Below are positions 1 through 9,051 of a stretch of 64,000 nucleotides of DNA, piece after piece (position 1 is the stretch's first letter; each line of letters opens with the position of its first letter). The notes under the pieces are model-generated. The model ran no database searches. It saw only the letters and a list, made by a program, of their open reading frames with translations, and had not been told where the DNA came from. The translations under genes and the position numbers were made by a program. The stretch is from Burkholderiales bacterium (GTDB lineage: Bacteria; Pseudomonadota; Gammaproteobacteria; Burkholderiales; Burkholderiaceae_C). Location: NCBI GenBank assembly GCA_947453625.1, contig CANGHK010000011.1, forward strand, positions 1 to 64,000. Direction: 5' to 3'.

Positions 1-2
1 AG

Positions 3-338
3 CTCTCGTCGGTCCAGCTCGACGCGCTGACCACGGCCCAGTTCGCCAGCCTGGGCGCGTCCAGCCTGAACTCGCTGAGCACCGCCAACTTTGCCGCCCT
101 GACCACCGCCCAGATCGCCAGCCTGGGCACCGCACAGGTCGCCGCGCTGACCACGGCCGACATCGTGGCGCTGACCCCGGCACAGGCCCACGCGCTGCAC
201 TCCGCCGAGATCGCTGCACTCACCACCGCACAGGCTTTCGCCTTCGAGACAGCAGACCTCGCGGCGCTGACCACCTCGGCGGCCCATGCCTTCACCTCGA
301 CCGACCTTGCGGCGATGACCCCGAACCAGATCGACTCA
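3..338 (+). repeat. Tandem 24-bp coding repeat (14 octapeptide units)
   Basis: Fourteen in-frame 24-nt units, starting LSSVQLDA, LTTAQFAS, LGASSLNS and ending MTPNQIDS, run from the window edge to the FrpC-like module. The hydrophobic first residue (L, rarely F or M) and a second hydrophobic residue at position 6 are kept, while the DNA has diverged between units. The array is therefore old rather than freshly amplified. It probably continues upstream of the window. Confidence 0.85.
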
Positions 339-1085
339 CTGATCAGCGCCACGCCGATCATGCTGGACCTGGGCGGAAACGGCATCCAGACCGTGTCGGC
401 AGCCCATGGGGTGAGTTTCGATCTCAACGGGACCGGGCATGCGCAACAGGTTGGCTGGATGTCGGGCACCACCGGATTGCTGGTGATGGACCTCAACGGC
501 GACGGCCTGATCAACAATGGCAGCGAGCTGTTTGGTTCGGGCACCCTCCTGGCCAATGGCGCCCACGCCGCAAACGGGTACCAGGCGCTGGCCGCTCTGG
601 ACACCAACCACGATGGCGTGCTGAATGCGGCTGACGACCACTATAAGGATCTGAAGGTCTGGGTGGATGCCAACCACAACGGCAAGACCGACAGCGGCGA
701 ACTGCACTCGCTGGCAGAACTCGGGATCGTCTCGTTGAACCTGAAGGCCACCGCGACGGATCAAGGCAGCAACGGCAACTGGATAGGCATGGTGTCGAGT
801 TACACCACCGCGGACGGGCATCAGCACCAGATGGCCGATGTCTGGCTCACCAAGAACCAGACCAGTAACCCGCCACCGACACTGAACGACCTGCTCGCAG
901 CGCCGCACGCCGATCTGGTCGCGCACCTCCCTGACCCGGCCAGCAGCACAACGGCAAACCCCACCTTCACAACGCCTGCCGCGATGCCAGCCACGACCGA
1001 TGCATCGGTGCCCGTAGCGCTCCCGTCAACCCATGCCACCAGACCGCTCGATGATGAGTTGCTGACGCATCACCTGTTGATTTGA
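3..1085 (+). CDS. C-terminal part of an octapeptide-repeat FrpC/RTX-like secreted protein (5' truncated)
   Basis: The frame is open from the first bases, so the gene begins outside the window; 360 residues are visible. Residues 1-112 are 14 consecutive octads of the type LTTAQIAA, with Leu/Phe/Met at position 1 and Ser/Thr frequent at positions 2-3. Residues about 118-235 match the C-terminal module of FrpC/RTX-type type I secretion substrates: LDLGGNGI, then DLNGDG and SELFGSGTLL, a second Ca-type loop DTNHDGVLNAAD and a third DANHNGKTDSGE. A Pro/Ala/Thr-rich tail ends in LLTHHLLI, where a type I secretion signal would lie. A T1SS operon converges on it from the other strand. Role as an exported surface or extracellular protein is inferred; full size and function are unknown. 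Confidence 0.8.
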   Translation, partial: LSSVQLDALTTAQFASLGASSLNSLSTANFAALTTAQIASLGTAQVAALTTADIVALTPAQAHALHSAEIAALTTAQAFAFETADLAALTTSAAHAFTSTDLAAMTPNQIDSLISATPIMLDLGGNGIQTVSAAHGVSFDLNGTGHAQQVGWMSGTTGLLVMDLNGDGLINNGSELFGSGTLLANGAHAANGYQALAALDTNHDGVLNAADDHYKDLKVWVDANHNGKTDSGELHSLAELGIVSLNLKATATDQGSNGNWIGMVSSYTTADGHQHQMADVWLTKNQTSNPPPTLNDLLAAPHADLVAHLPDPASSTTANPTFTTPAAMPATTDASVPVALPSTHATRPLDDELLTHHLLI

Positions 1086-1222
1086 CCGGTACGGGCTCCC
1101 GCAGGGTCTGCGGCCAGAGGGTTTGCCAAGGCAGGCACTGACGCGCCGTCGCCAGCAGGTCGGCTGGTGCCGGACAGGCAGGGTCAGCGGCCAAGCCGCC
1201 GCCGGCGGCGCCCGTGCTGCGC

Positions 1223-3133
1223 CTAAGCCTCGCGACAGAACAGCGTCGTGTCGGTGAGTTGCCGCATCGTGTAGCCGCGGCCGACCAGCAACTGCGCCAG
1301 CAGACAGAACTTGCCGTCCGCACGGGCCAGCGGCGCGCCGTCGTCAACGACGACCACCGCCTGCGGTGCCAGGCGAGGCTCGACGTCCAGGAACTGCATC
1401 AACACTTGGCGCTGGCTGAGCACGCGGTCCACCGCGTCACCGAAGTGGTCGGCGGCGTTGAAGTACAGCAGGTCGAAAGCGCCCTGCGACAGATCCGCCA
1501 CCGCACTCGCCAGCGACACCCGCTCGGTCAATAGCTGCCAGCGGTCCAGTTCGAGCCGGGCGTGCCGCAGGCGGCGCTCGTCGGGATCGACACTGACCAG
1601 TCGGCCACCGCTGTCGTGCACATGCCAGGCGAAGAACTCGGTCGAGCCGCTGTCGGTGCAGGCGTCGAGGCCGACCGCAGCGCCGAGTTCCAGGATGTTT
1701 GCGTCCAGGTCCAGGGCCAGCATCAGCGGGGCTAGCTCGGCAAAGCCCTCCCTGCGCCAGGCCGGCTGCGGCCTCGGCGCCACCACGTTGTGCGAACCGA
1801 GGAACTTGGCGTTGTAGTCGGCGCGCGGCATCTGGGCGACGATCGCGTAATGAAAGCCTGCCCGGGTCTGCTTGTTCCAGTCGCTCAGCCGGGCCGCCGA
1901 TCGCATCGACTTCTCGATCATGTGCGGATAGGACAGCATGGACATGTGCAGGTTCTTGAACACGAAGCCCTCGCTGCGCCTGACCGGCCCGCAGGGCTGG
2001 CATTGGTGGCAGCCCAGCAGGTAGTTGATGTCGATGGCCGGATCGAAGATCAGGTTCTTGTTGATGTAGCGCGCGTCGGGATAACCGGTCTGGCGGTCCT
2101 GCCAGAGGTAGCGGCCCGGCGCGAATGCGGGCAGCGACTTCGACACGATGTTGAAGCCCTCGACCATGGGCAGGGTGATGCCCTGCCGTTTCAGCTCGAC
2201 GAGCGCCGAGCGAAAGTCGGGGTGGTGGAGAAACTCGTCGACGTCGCACACCACGATCCAGTCGCAGTCGTGGCGGTAGGGCTTCCAGGCCTCGTTGCGG
2301 ATGCGCATCAGATCGCGGTCGTCCAACTTCTCGCTGCGCGAGACGATGAAATCCACCTCGGGGTAGCGGGCCGCGATCTCGGCGCTGCCGTCGGTGCTGC
2401 CGCCATCGTGCAGCACCACCTTGTGCGCGCCGACATGGTGGATGTAGTGGTCCAGGAAGAACGGCAGTATGGGCGCCTCGTTGAAGCAGACCGCCACCAC
2501 GACGATGACGGGATTGCAGCGCCCCGCGGGTGCGGCACCGGCTGCCGCAGCCGGCCTGGCCGGCTGGGCCGCCCCGGCAGAAGGCCGCTCGGCGGCCAGG
2601 CGCTCCAGCGCGGCCAGCGCGGCCAGCAGGTCCGGCTGGTTGGGTGCCAGGGCCAGGCTGGCGACCAGGGCGTCGTGCTGCACGCCGACCATGCCAAACT
2701 GGCGCGCGACACGAACGACCGAGGCGAGCGACTGCAGCCGCAGCGGCATCCGGGCCGCTGCGCCGGCCGCGGCTTGCCACTGCACGATGGCTTCGTGGAC
2801 GCGGCCAGTCCGTTCCAGCAGCAGTGCCAGGTTGTAGCGCGCCTCGGGCAGGTTGTTGTGCTCGATGACCTCGCGGTACTGCTGCTCGGCGCCAGTCAGG
2901 TTGCCGGTTGACTGCAGCAACGCGCCGAGGTTGAAGCGCGCCGCGCTGGATTCCGCGCCGGGGTGCTGCGCCAGCCATTGCCCGTACAAGGCCACCAGTG
3001 CGGGTGCGTCCAGCAGGCCCTTCTGACCCTCGACATGGTTGAGAAATCGCGTCAGGGGCCAGGTGGCCAGGTCACCGCTCGAGACCGGCAGTCGGGCCGC
3101 GGTGTCGTCGGGAAGCGTCGGCTGGGTCAGCAT
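1223..3133 (-). CDS. TPR - GT2 glycosyltransferase - methyltransferase-like fusion protein
   Basis: 636 residues in three parts. Residues about 45-185 are TPR-like helices (ARFNLGALLQSTGNLTGAEQ and following). Residues about 208-450 are a GT2-family domain of the Glyco_tranf_2_4 type: VVAVCFNEAPILPFFLDHY, HDGGSTDGS and the DxD-like DVDE at 297-300. Residues about 470-636 resemble a Rossmann methyltransferase (ILELGAAVGLDACT, VSVDPDERRLRHAR, FDLLYFNAADHFG). Start ATG 3133 has AGGA upstream. It is the last gene of the minus-strand export/glycosylation run, 75 nt after the acyltransferase. The acceptor is unknown; adding or modifying a sugar on the exported protein or a surface glycan is inference. 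Confidence 0.8.
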   Translation of the reverse strand: MLTQPTLPDDTAARLPVSSGDLATWPLTRFLNHVEGQKGLLDAPALVALYGQWLAQHPGAESSAARFNLGALLQSTGNLTGAEQQYREVIEHNNLPEARYNLALLLERTGRVHEAIVQWQAAAGAAARMPLRLQSLASVVRVARQFGMVGVQHDALVASLALAPNQPDLLAALAALERLAAERPSAGAAQPARPAAAAGAAPAGRCNPVIVVVAVCFNEAPILPFFLDHYIHHVGAHKVVLHDGGSTDGSAEIAARYPEVDFIVSRSEKLDDRDLMRIRNEAWKPYRHDCDWIVVCDVDEFLHHPDFRSALVELKRQGITLPMVEGFNIVSKSLPAFAPGRYLWQDRQTGYPDARYINKNLIFDPAIDINYLLGCHQCQPCGPVRRSEGFVFKNLHMSMLSYPHMIEKSMRSAARLSDWNKQTRAGFHYAIVAQMPRADYNAKFLGSHNVVAPRPQPAWRREGFAELAPLMLALDLDANILELGAAVGLDACTDSGSTEFFAWHVHDSGGRLVSVDPDERRLRHARLELDRWQLLTERVSLASAVADLSQGAFDLLYFNAADHFGDAVDRVLSQRQVLMQFLDVEPRLAPQAVVVVDDGAPLARADGKFCLLAQLLVGRGYTMRQLTDTTLFCREA

Positions 3134-3208
3134 GTCATCCTCGGAGCAGCGTGCAACAGGCCACAGCGCATTCTTTGGGGGTCGATCGGGCTCGATCCAG
3201 GATCTGGC

Positions 3209-3877
3209 TCAGGCTGCGGCGGAAGCGGCCAACCGGCCCACCACGCGCGCCGGATTGCCGGCGACGATGGCCATCGGCGGCGCCTCGAAGCCGGGCGGCA
3301 TCACGGTGCCGGCCGAGATCACGCAGCCGTCGCCGATGCGGCAGCCCTTGAGCAGGGTCACGCGCGAACCGATGAACACGTCGTCGCCGATCACCACCTG
3401 CCGGGTCTTGCTGTCGGGCAGCTGGCGGCGACCGAGTTCCAGCTCGTGCGCGTTGGTGTCCATCACCTGCAGTTCGGTGCCGATAAGGCAGCGGTTGCCG
3501 ATCACGATGCCCGCGCCCTCGGCCAGCAGGCTGGCGCCGTTGTTGATCGTGGTGCGCTCACCGATGCGGATCACCGCACCCGGGAAGCGTGCCTCCACAT
3601 GGCTGCAACGGTAGCTCAGCGGCGATGGCGTCCAGCCGAATACCGTGCTGGGCGACAGCACGATCTGCCCGCGGCCCTTGAAGAGCACCGGCGCCAGCAG
3701 GTTCACGCTGCGCGCAGCGCCCGCGCTACCGGCGTCGATGCGCACGATCTCCTTTTGCGAGACGTGGAAGAAGTAGTGGATCAGCAGCCCTCGCACCAGC
3801 GGCTCCAGTTCCAGGGCCGGCGTGCGCCCGATGAGGGCACTCAGGCGCGCGAGGCGAAGCTTCATCCTGGATTCCAT
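3209..3877 (-). CDS. Left-handed beta-helix (hexapeptide) O-acyltransferase
   Basis: 222 residues. From about residue 95 the protein has hexapeptide-repeat turns (IRIGERTTINNGASLLAEGA, IVIGNRCLIG, VVIGDDVFIG, CRIGDGCVISAG) and the closing IVAGNPARVVG typical of WbbJ/NodL-like acyltransferases. The HELELGRR stretch after MDTNA corresponds to the loop carrying the usual catalytic His. It probably acetylates a sugar hydroxyl using acetyl-CoA. The ATG at 3877 overlaps the stop of the upstream GT2 gene (ATGA); Met5 at 3865 is an alternative start. Translational coupling places it in the glycan part of the operon. The acceptor sugar cannot be read from sequence. Confidence 0.85.
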   Translation of the reverse strand: MESRMKLRLARLSALIGRTPALELEPLVRGLLIHYFFHVSQKEIVRIDAGSAGAARSVNLLAPVLFKGRGQIVLSPSTVFGWTPSPLSYRCSHVEARFPGAVIRIGERTTINNGASLLAEGAGIVIGNRCLIGTELQVMDTNAHELELGRRQLPDSKTRQVVIGDDVFIGSRVTLLKGCRIGDGCVISAGTVMPPGFEAPPMAIVAGNPARVVGRLAASAAA

Positions 3878-4833
3878 CAGAAGTTGTGCGAGCGCAGGTA
3901 GGCATGCCAGATCTCGACGAAGCGGGCCTCGGCCAGACCGCTGCCGGCGGCCATGGCCGGCAGCAGCGCGATGAACGGCGCCATGTCAAGCTCGCCGCCG
4001 TAGTGGCGCGGCAGCACGTTGGCGAGGATGCCAAACGCGTTGCGCGCCTGGGCCGGGGTGTACTTGCCGATGCGCTGACCGCCCAACGCCAGCGCCCCAT
4101 AGCCCAGGTGGGCGCCCTTCATGTAGGGGCCGTAGAACTTGGACGAATTGCCCAGGGCACCGGTCCGGAAGTAACCCAGGTGGTCCAGCAGGTAGCCGAT
4201 GGGCGCGCGCAGGCTGGCGGCCATGAAGGCGCCCAGATCCCACAGGCCGGCGTAGGAAACACCGCCGAAGTCGGGCGCCATCAGGAGGGGCGCGGTGCTG
4301 GCGCGGAAGACGACGTTGGAAAACTCGCCGAACCAGTTCTTGCATTCGGCCGCGGTGGTCAGAAACACCAGCCCCTGGTCCAGCGAGACCAGGCGGTGAC
4401 CGGTCTGCGCCACCACCGGCGGCAAGGGCTGGCGTTGCAGGGGCTGGCCCTGCTCGTTGGCGGTCCAGCGGCGACTGATCGTGCAGGAGAACTCGCCGGA
4501 TGCGTGGGCGACCAGGTGGCGCTCGTAAAACTCCGGGTAGCAGACGTCGTCGTCGAGCAACAAATGGAAGAGCGCCGAGCGGCCGTTCCAGACTTTCACC
4601 AGATGCATCATGTTGGCGTACCCGCCCTGGCGCGGGCCGTCGCACACATCGATGTTCAAGCCTTGGCGCAGGGGCGCGAGGGCCTCCGACGCCAGCGCTG
4701 CGCGGAACTCGCCGTTGACGCTGTCGTCCGAGATGATGATCTGGCGCGAGGGGCGGGTCTGCAGGCGCAGCGACAGCAGCAACTCCTTGAGGTACTGCGG
4801 CTTGTAAGCCGGGACCAGGGTGACGATGTCCAT
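3877..4833 (-). CDS. GT2 (GT-A fold) glycosyltransferase
   Basis: 318 residues. N-terminal MDIVTLVPAYKPQYLKELL and IIISDDS form the nucleotide-sugar fold, and LLLDDDV (Asp94-96) is the metal-binding DxD-type motif. There is no membrane segment, so it is likely cytosolic or peripheral. It starts 6 nt after the aminotransferase stop and overlaps the following acyltransferase, so the three genes are almost certainly cotranscribed. Expected to transfer a sugar, perhaps the amino-sugar made by its neighbours, onto a growing glycan. Donor and acceptor are inference. Confidence 0.85.
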   Translation of the reverse strand: MDIVTLVPAYKPQYLKELLLSLRLQTRPSRQIIISDDSVNGEFRAALASEALAPLRQGLNIDVCDGPRQGGYANMMHLVKVWNGRSALFHLLLDDDVCYPEFYERHLVAHASGEFSCTISRRWTANEQGQPLQRQPLPPVVAQTGHRLVSLDQGLVFLTTAAECKNWFGEFSNVVFRASTAPLLMAPDFGGVSYAGLWDLGAFMAASLRAPIGYLLDHLGYFRTGALGNSSKFYGPYMKGAHLGYGALALGGQRIGKYTPAQARNAFGILANVLPRHYGGELDMAPFIALLPAMAAGSGLAEARFVEIWHAYLRSHNF

Positions 4834-4839
4834 GCTCGA

Positions 4840-5979
4840 TCAGGCCGCACCGGCCGCCGGGCTGCACGGCTGGAGACTGGCCACGGCGCAGCGCACGGCG
4901 TCGATGACCTGCTGGGTCTGCACGTCACTCTGGGTGGGGCCAATCGGCAGGCTCAGGACCTGCGCGTGCAAGGCCTCGGAGATCGGCAGCGATCCGGCCG
5001 CAAGACCCAGCGACGCGTAGGCCGGCTGCAGGTGCGGCGCCACCGGATAGTGGATCATCGAGCCCACACCCGCCTCGGCCAGGCGCTGCGCCAACAGGTC
5101 CCGCTGCGGATGCCGCACCACGAACAGGTGCCAGGCGCTGTGCGCATCGGCTGCCACCGCGGGCAGGCAGAGCGCGGCGTCCAGACCGGCCAGGCCGTCG
5201 AGGTACTGCCGGGCGATCGCCGCACGGCGGCGGTTGCCGGCATCCAGCGTCGGCAGCTTGGCGCGCAGCAGCGCTGCCTGCAACTCGTCCAACCGCGAGT
5301 TGAAGCCGATCTCGGCGTTGTGGTACTTGCGGCTGGAGCCGTAGTTTCGCAATTGGCGCAGCCGCTCGGCGAGCGCCAAGTCGTCGGTGGTGACGGCGCC
5401 GCCGTCGCCCAGCGCGCCGAGGTTCTTGCCCGGGTAGAAACTCCAGGCCACCGCGTCGCCATGCGCGCCCAGCCGCTGGCCTCGGTAGCTGGCGCCATGC
5501 GCCTGGGCGCCGTCTTCCAGCACCCGCAGGCCATGGCGGCGTGCGATCCCGAGAATGGGAGCCATTTCGGCCGGCCGGCCGTACAGGTGGACCGGGATCA
5601 CCGCGCGCGTGCGGGGCGTGATCGCGGCCTCGATGCGCGCCGGATCGATGTTGAAGCTGGCGGGGTCGGGCTCCACGGGCATCGGCCTGGCACCGACATG
5701 GGTGACGGCCATCCAGGTGGCGATATAGGTGTTGGACGGCACGATCACCTCGTCACCCGGCCCTATGCCCCAGGCGCGCAGCACCAGGCTCATCGCCTCC
5801 AGGCCGTTGCCCACGCCGACGCAGTGCCCAGCGCCACAGCACTGCGCGAACTCGCGCTCGAACTGCTGCACCTCATGGCCCAGCACGAACCAGCCCGAGC
5901 CGAGCACGCGCTCGAAAGCCGCCAGCAAGTCGGCACGCTGGGCCAGGTTGATCGAACGCAAATCCAGAAACGGGATCAT
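4840..5979 (-). CDS. DegT/DnrJ/EryC1 (FdtB/QdtB-like) sugar aminotransferase
   Basis: 379 residues, the full length of the PLP-dependent nucleotide-sugar aminotransferases. The internal-aldimine lysine is Lys185 in [15 protein letters not shown]; the cofactor aspartate is in LEDGAQAHG (Asp156). With the adjacent 3,4-ketoisomerase and acetyltransferase it most likely makes a dTDP-3-amino-3,6-dideoxyhexose from the 3-keto sugar (FdtB/QdtB step). The chosen ATG at 5979 (MIPFLDL) overlaps the stop of the upstream acetyltransferase as ATGA; an in-frame ATG at 5991 would add four residues. Galacto versus gluco product cannot be decided from sequence alone. Confidence 0.9.
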   Translation of the reverse strand: MIPFLDLRSINLAQRADLLAAFERVLGSGWFVLGHEVQQFEREFAQCCGAGHCVGVGNGLEAMSLVLRAWGIGPGDEVIVPSNTYIATWMAVTHVGARPMPVEPDPASFNIDPARIEAAITPRTRAVIPVHLYGRPAEMAPILGIARRHGLRVLEDGAQAHGASYRGQRLGAHGDAVAWSFYPGKNLGALGDGGAVTTDDLALAERLRQLRNYGSSRKYHNAEIGFNSRLDELQAALLRAKLPTLDAGNRRRAAIARQYLDGLAGLDAALCLPAVAADAHSAWHLFVVRHPQRDLLAQRLAEAGVGSMIHYPVAPHLQPAYASLGLAAGSLPISEALHAQVLSLPIGPTQSDVQTQQVIDAVRCAVASLQPCSPAAGAA

Positions 5980-6473
5980 CGGGGGCTCCATTCGTCCTGG
6001 CGGGGCGCCGGCCCGCGCAAGCGCGCCGGATTACCCACCCACAGTTCGCCTGCGGGCACGTTGCGGGTCACCACGCTGCCGGCGCCCACCATGGCGCCGG
6101 CGCCTATCTCCACGCCACACAGCACCGTGGCATTGGCGCCTATCGACGCGCCTCGACGCAGCACGGTGGACATGACCCGCGGCGGCGGCCGGTGCGAGCG
6201 CGGGTATTTGTCGTTGGCAAAGGTGACGTTGGGGCCGATGAAGACATCGTCCTCCACCCGCAGACCGTCCCACAGTTGCACACCCGACTTGACCGTCACG
6301 CGGTCGCCGATCACCACGTCGTTCTCGATCAGACACTGCGCGTTGACGTTGCAGTCGCGACCGATATGGGCACCGCTCAGCACCACGCAGAACTGCCAGA
6401 TGCGGCTGCCCGGGCCGACCCGCCGGGTCTGGACGTCGGCCAGCGCATGCACGAAAGCTGGTGCGGGCGTCAT
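5976..6473 (-). CDS. QdtC/FdtC-like dTDP-amino-sugar N-acetyltransferase
   Basis: 165 residues, nearly all left-handed beta-helix: [58 protein letters not shown], ending LWVGNPARL. The FxNDxxPR loop is the signature of the WlbD/QdtC group of 3-amino-sugar N-acetyltransferases. Start ATG 6473 overlaps the stop of the upstream fusion gene (ATGA). The likely reaction is acetyl-CoA-dependent acetylation of the 3-amino group made by the aminotransferase. In-frame codons continue upstream inside the fusion gene, but nothing recognisable is encoded there. Confidence 0.88.
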   Translation of the reverse strand: MTPAPAFVHALADVQTRRVGPGSRIWQFCVVLSGAHIGRDCNVNAQCLIENDVVIGDRVTVKSGVQLWDGLRVEDDVFIGPNVTFANDKYPRSHRPPPRVMSTVLRRGASIGANATVLCGVEIGAGAMVGAGSVVTRNVPAGELWVGNPARLRGPAPRQDEWSPR

Positions 6474-7327
6474 GCGGCCACCGCCTTGCCGATGGCCAGG
6501 AACTCGTCGTACTCGCGGATGTAATCGGCCGCGTCGTAGCGGTGGGAGGCAAAAACCATCAGCATCGCGTCGGGTGAATACTGGTACTGGATGCCCCAGG
6601 TCATGGCCGGCAGATACAGGCCCAGGTGGGGGGCGTCCAACAGCACCTCGGTCTTGTGCACACCATCGTCGGCCACCACCGCACAACTGCCGCGCAGGCA
6701 GATCAGGAACTGCTGGCAGCGATGGTGGGCATGTTCGCCGCGCACCTCGCGGCTGGGCACGCCGTAGACGATGAAGTAGCGGCTGGGGGTGAACGGGATC
6801 TGACGCTCGAATTCGCCCACGCTGAGCTTGCCGCGCGGGTCGGGGATCACCGGAAAGTGATGCAGCGTGACGCCGCGCACGGGCGTGGCCTCCACCTTAG
6901 GTCCGCGCGGCGACATGGCCGACTGCAGCGCGCACGCAGGGTCGCGCGCGGCGTCGACATAGCCGACGATGGCCGCCGGATTGCCCTCGACGATCGCGCC
7001 GGGCGGGACCGATCGCAGCACCACGGCTCCCGGGCGCACCACGGCCCGGGCGGCGATGGTGATGCCGGCCTGCACGGTTGCGTTGGCACCGATGCGCACG
7101 CCCTTCCTGACCACGGTGGGAGCACCGTCGGCAAAAGCCACGTTGGGGCCGATGTAGCAGCCATCCTCCAGCACCAGCCCGGCGGGCAGGTAGGCGCCGC
7201 GCTTGATCACCACGTCCGGCGGCAGGCGCACGGCGGGATCGATGCAGGCCAGCGGGTCGACCTGGTGCGGCAGGGCCGACAGCGCATGGGCGACGGCATG
7301 GCGGTGAGGTGCGTCGAGAGCGGACAT
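6470..7327 (-). CDS. FdtD-like fusion: hexapeptide acyltransferase domain + sugar 3,4-ketoisomerase (cupin)
   Basis: 285 residues. Residues about 25-125 are hexapeptide repeats ([40 protein letters not shown]). Residues about 148-280 are a WxcM/FdtA-like cupin with [11 protein letters not shown], where His199 and His201 match the catalytic histidines of dTDP-4-keto-6-deoxyglucose 3,4-ketoisomerases. The same architecture is known from FdtD of Shewanella denitrificans. The NDxxPR loop of the standalone acetyltransferase is replaced here by ADGAPT, so this domain may be non-acetylating or use another substrate. GAGGAG lies 6 nt before ATG 7327. It follows the TolC-like gene by 30 nt. Confidence 0.88.
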   Translation of the reverse strand: MSALDAPHRHAVAHALSALPHQVDPLACIDPAVRLPPDVVIKRGAYLPAGLVLEDGCYIGPNVAFADGAPTVVRKGVRIGANATVQAGITIAARAVVRPGAVVLRSVPPGAIVEGNPAAIVGYVDAARDPACALQSAMSPRGPKVEATPVRGVTLHHFPVIPDPRGKLSVGEFERQIPFTPSRYFIVYGVPSREVRGEHAHHRCQQFLICLRGSCAVVADDGVHKTEVLLDAPHLGLYLPAMTWGIQYQYSPDAMLMVFASHRYDAADYIREYDEFLAIGKAVAA

Positions 7328-7357
7328 GGGTTCTCCTCGGGTCGGGGTGCCGCGGCC

Positions 7358-8821
7358 TCAGCGCAGCCAGTCGCTCAGGCCGGTGCCCAGCGAAATCAAG
7401 GTCGCATTCATCTGCTGCCCGTCGTGCAGCGCATTGACGTACTGCACCCGCAGGTTGTAGTGGTCGCCCTCGGCGGCGATCACGTCGAACAGCGAGCGTC
7501 GGCCCAGTTGCTGCCACTGCTGCAGCGTGAAGTTGCGCAGCAGGTCGCTGTCGCGCAGCACCATGCCGACACGCTTGAGTCGATCGAAGGCGAAGACGGC
7601 CTGCTCGTGCAGGTCGGCGACACGCTGGCGGCGTGCCTCCAGGACCTCGGCGCGCTGCAATGTCGCTGCTTCGGCGCGTTTGCGCGCCGCCTGGATCGAG
7701 TAGCCCACCGACGGATTGATCAACGGGATGTTCACCGTCACTCCGCCGCTCAGGTTGAGATTGCGTGAGTTGCCGCTGTTGCCCACCAGCGCTGCCGTGC
7801 CGCCAACCACCGTGGCGCTGCCACCCAGGCTCCAGTTCACCTGCGGCTTGGTGCCGGCCTCCACGACACGTGCCATCGCGCGCAGGCCAGCGGCATTGGC
7901 ATCCAACGCGCCGATGTCGGCCGAGCGCTCGGCCGCCGACAGCACTCCGGGCAGTTCCGGCACCACCAGCAGCAGCGTGCCGAAGCCGGCCACACCGGGC
8001 AGGCCATCGCCGGCGATGCGGCGCAGCTTGGCCTCGACCTGCCGCGCCTGCGACACCGCTTGCGCCTGCTGCAGTTCGGCCAGACCCATTTGCTTGCGGG
8101 CCTGGACGAGTTCACTCAGCCGGCCCTGGTCGGCATTGACGATGGCCTCCAGCGCCTGCACCAGGCAGCCCATCTTGCGCATGTTCTGGCCGTAGATCAC
8201 CGCCTGCATGCGGAATCGGCTGCGCTCGAAGGCCAGCGAGGCGGTCGCCAGCGTGATCTGCTCCTGGCTCGACAGCAAGCCCAGGCGGGACGCCTCGGAC
8301 TGCTGAACCCGCCAGTCGACGATGCGATCGGCGCGCCCGCCGTCGTAGAGCGCCTGGCTGAGCGAAACGCCGGCGTTGACCTGCAACTGCGCGCCGGTCA
8401 CCGTGGTCGCCGAGATCAGCGCGGGCGCCACCGAGCCCAGCAGCGAGGCCTGCGGCTTGCGGGCGGCGCGGGCCTCCTCGATGTCTTGCTCGGCGGCCTC
8501 GGCCAGCAGCCTGGCCGCACCCAGGCCGCTGCTGCGGGCCAGCGCATCGCGCACAAGGTTGAGCAATTGCACACGGGGATCGAGCGGCAAGGGTGTGTCG
8601 GACGCCGCGGACGCCGCGGACGCCGCAGCGGCCGGCGCGGTCGCCGGCATTTCGAAGCGGTCCTCGTCAACGCAGGCCGCCGAGGCCAGCGCCGGCCAGG
8701 CGCCAGCAGCCAGCAGCAGCCACTGGGCGGCCAGGCGCCAGGCCCGTCCCGCCTCGCCCAGCCTGTCGGCCGCGCTTCGAGCGCCTTTGGCAAGTGATGG
8801 TGAGCAGGGATTGGCAGACAT
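7358..8821 (-). CDS. TolC-family outer-membrane protein of a type I secretion system
   Basis: 487 residues from ATG 8821 (MSANPCSPS), giving an N-terminal signal region with hydrophobic core AAQWLLLAAGAWPALASAA. The rest is the TolC/LapE pattern: long amphipathic helices with DIEEARAARKPQASLLGS, SLSQALYDGGRAD, VNIPLINPSVGYSIQAARKR and VADLHEQAVFAFDRL. It forms the outer-membrane exit duct for the ABC exporter and HlyD adaptor encoded just upstream. An open frame continues to 9055, but it has no signal sequence and runs through a large hairpin, so the internal start is preferred. Confidence 0.9.
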   Translation of the reverse strand: MSANPCSPSLAKGARSAADRLGEAGRAWRLAAQWLLLAAGAWPALASAACVDEDRFEMPATAPAAAASAASAASDTPLPLDPRVQLLNLVRDALARSSGLGAARLLAEAAEQDIEEARAARKPQASLLGSVAPALISATTVTGAQLQVNAGVSLSQALYDGGRADRIVDWRVQQSEASRLGLLSSQEQITLATASLAFERSRFRMQAVIYGQNMRKMGCLVQALEAIVNADQGRLSELVQARKQMGLAELQQAQAVSQARQVEAKLRRIAGDGLPGVAGFGTLLLVVPELPGVLSAAERSADIGALDANAAGLRAMARVVEAGTKPQVNWSLGGSATVVGGTAALVGNSGNSRNLNLSGGVTVNIPLINPSVGYSIQAARKRAEAATLQRAEVLEARRQRVADLHEQAVFAFDRLKRVGMVLRDSDLLRNFTLQQWQQLGRRSLFDVIAAEGDHYNLRVQYVNALHDGQQMNATLISLGTGLSDWLR

Positions 8822-9010
8822 GGCGTGAGGGGTCGCAATCGGCACCACCGGGCGACATTCGACGGCCCTGGAAGCGGTGACGCTCAGACCCGAGTAGGCG
8901 CTCGCAGCACCTGGGTGGATCGCGCGAAGTCCCGGCCATTCCACCGCCATCTCGGCCGCAGCCGGGGCGGGCTCAATAGCTTGCCGGCAAGCATGCGGGC
9001 AGATCGTTCG

Positions 9011-9050
9011 CCAGGCACTCGCGAGGCCGCAGGGCCTCGCGAGTGCCTGG
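9011..9050 (-). other. Perfect 18-bp inverted repeat between the adaptor and TolC-like genes
   Basis: Positions 9011-9028 and 9033-9050 are exact reverse complements with a GCAG loop. The repeat begins one base after the stop of the HlyD-like gene (9052) and lies in the 230-nt gap before the TolC-like start. No T-run follows on the minus strand, so it is not a standard intrinsic terminator. It may protect the upstream mRNA or set expression of the downstream genes. Confidence 0.8.
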
Positions 9051-9051
9051 C

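Noticed and set aside
3886-6774. 962-codon open frame on the + strand
   Set aside because: It runs antisense through four genes with clear family motifs on the minus strand. Long antisense frames are expected in GC-rich DNA, and its translation is low-complexity His/Arg/Gln-rich.
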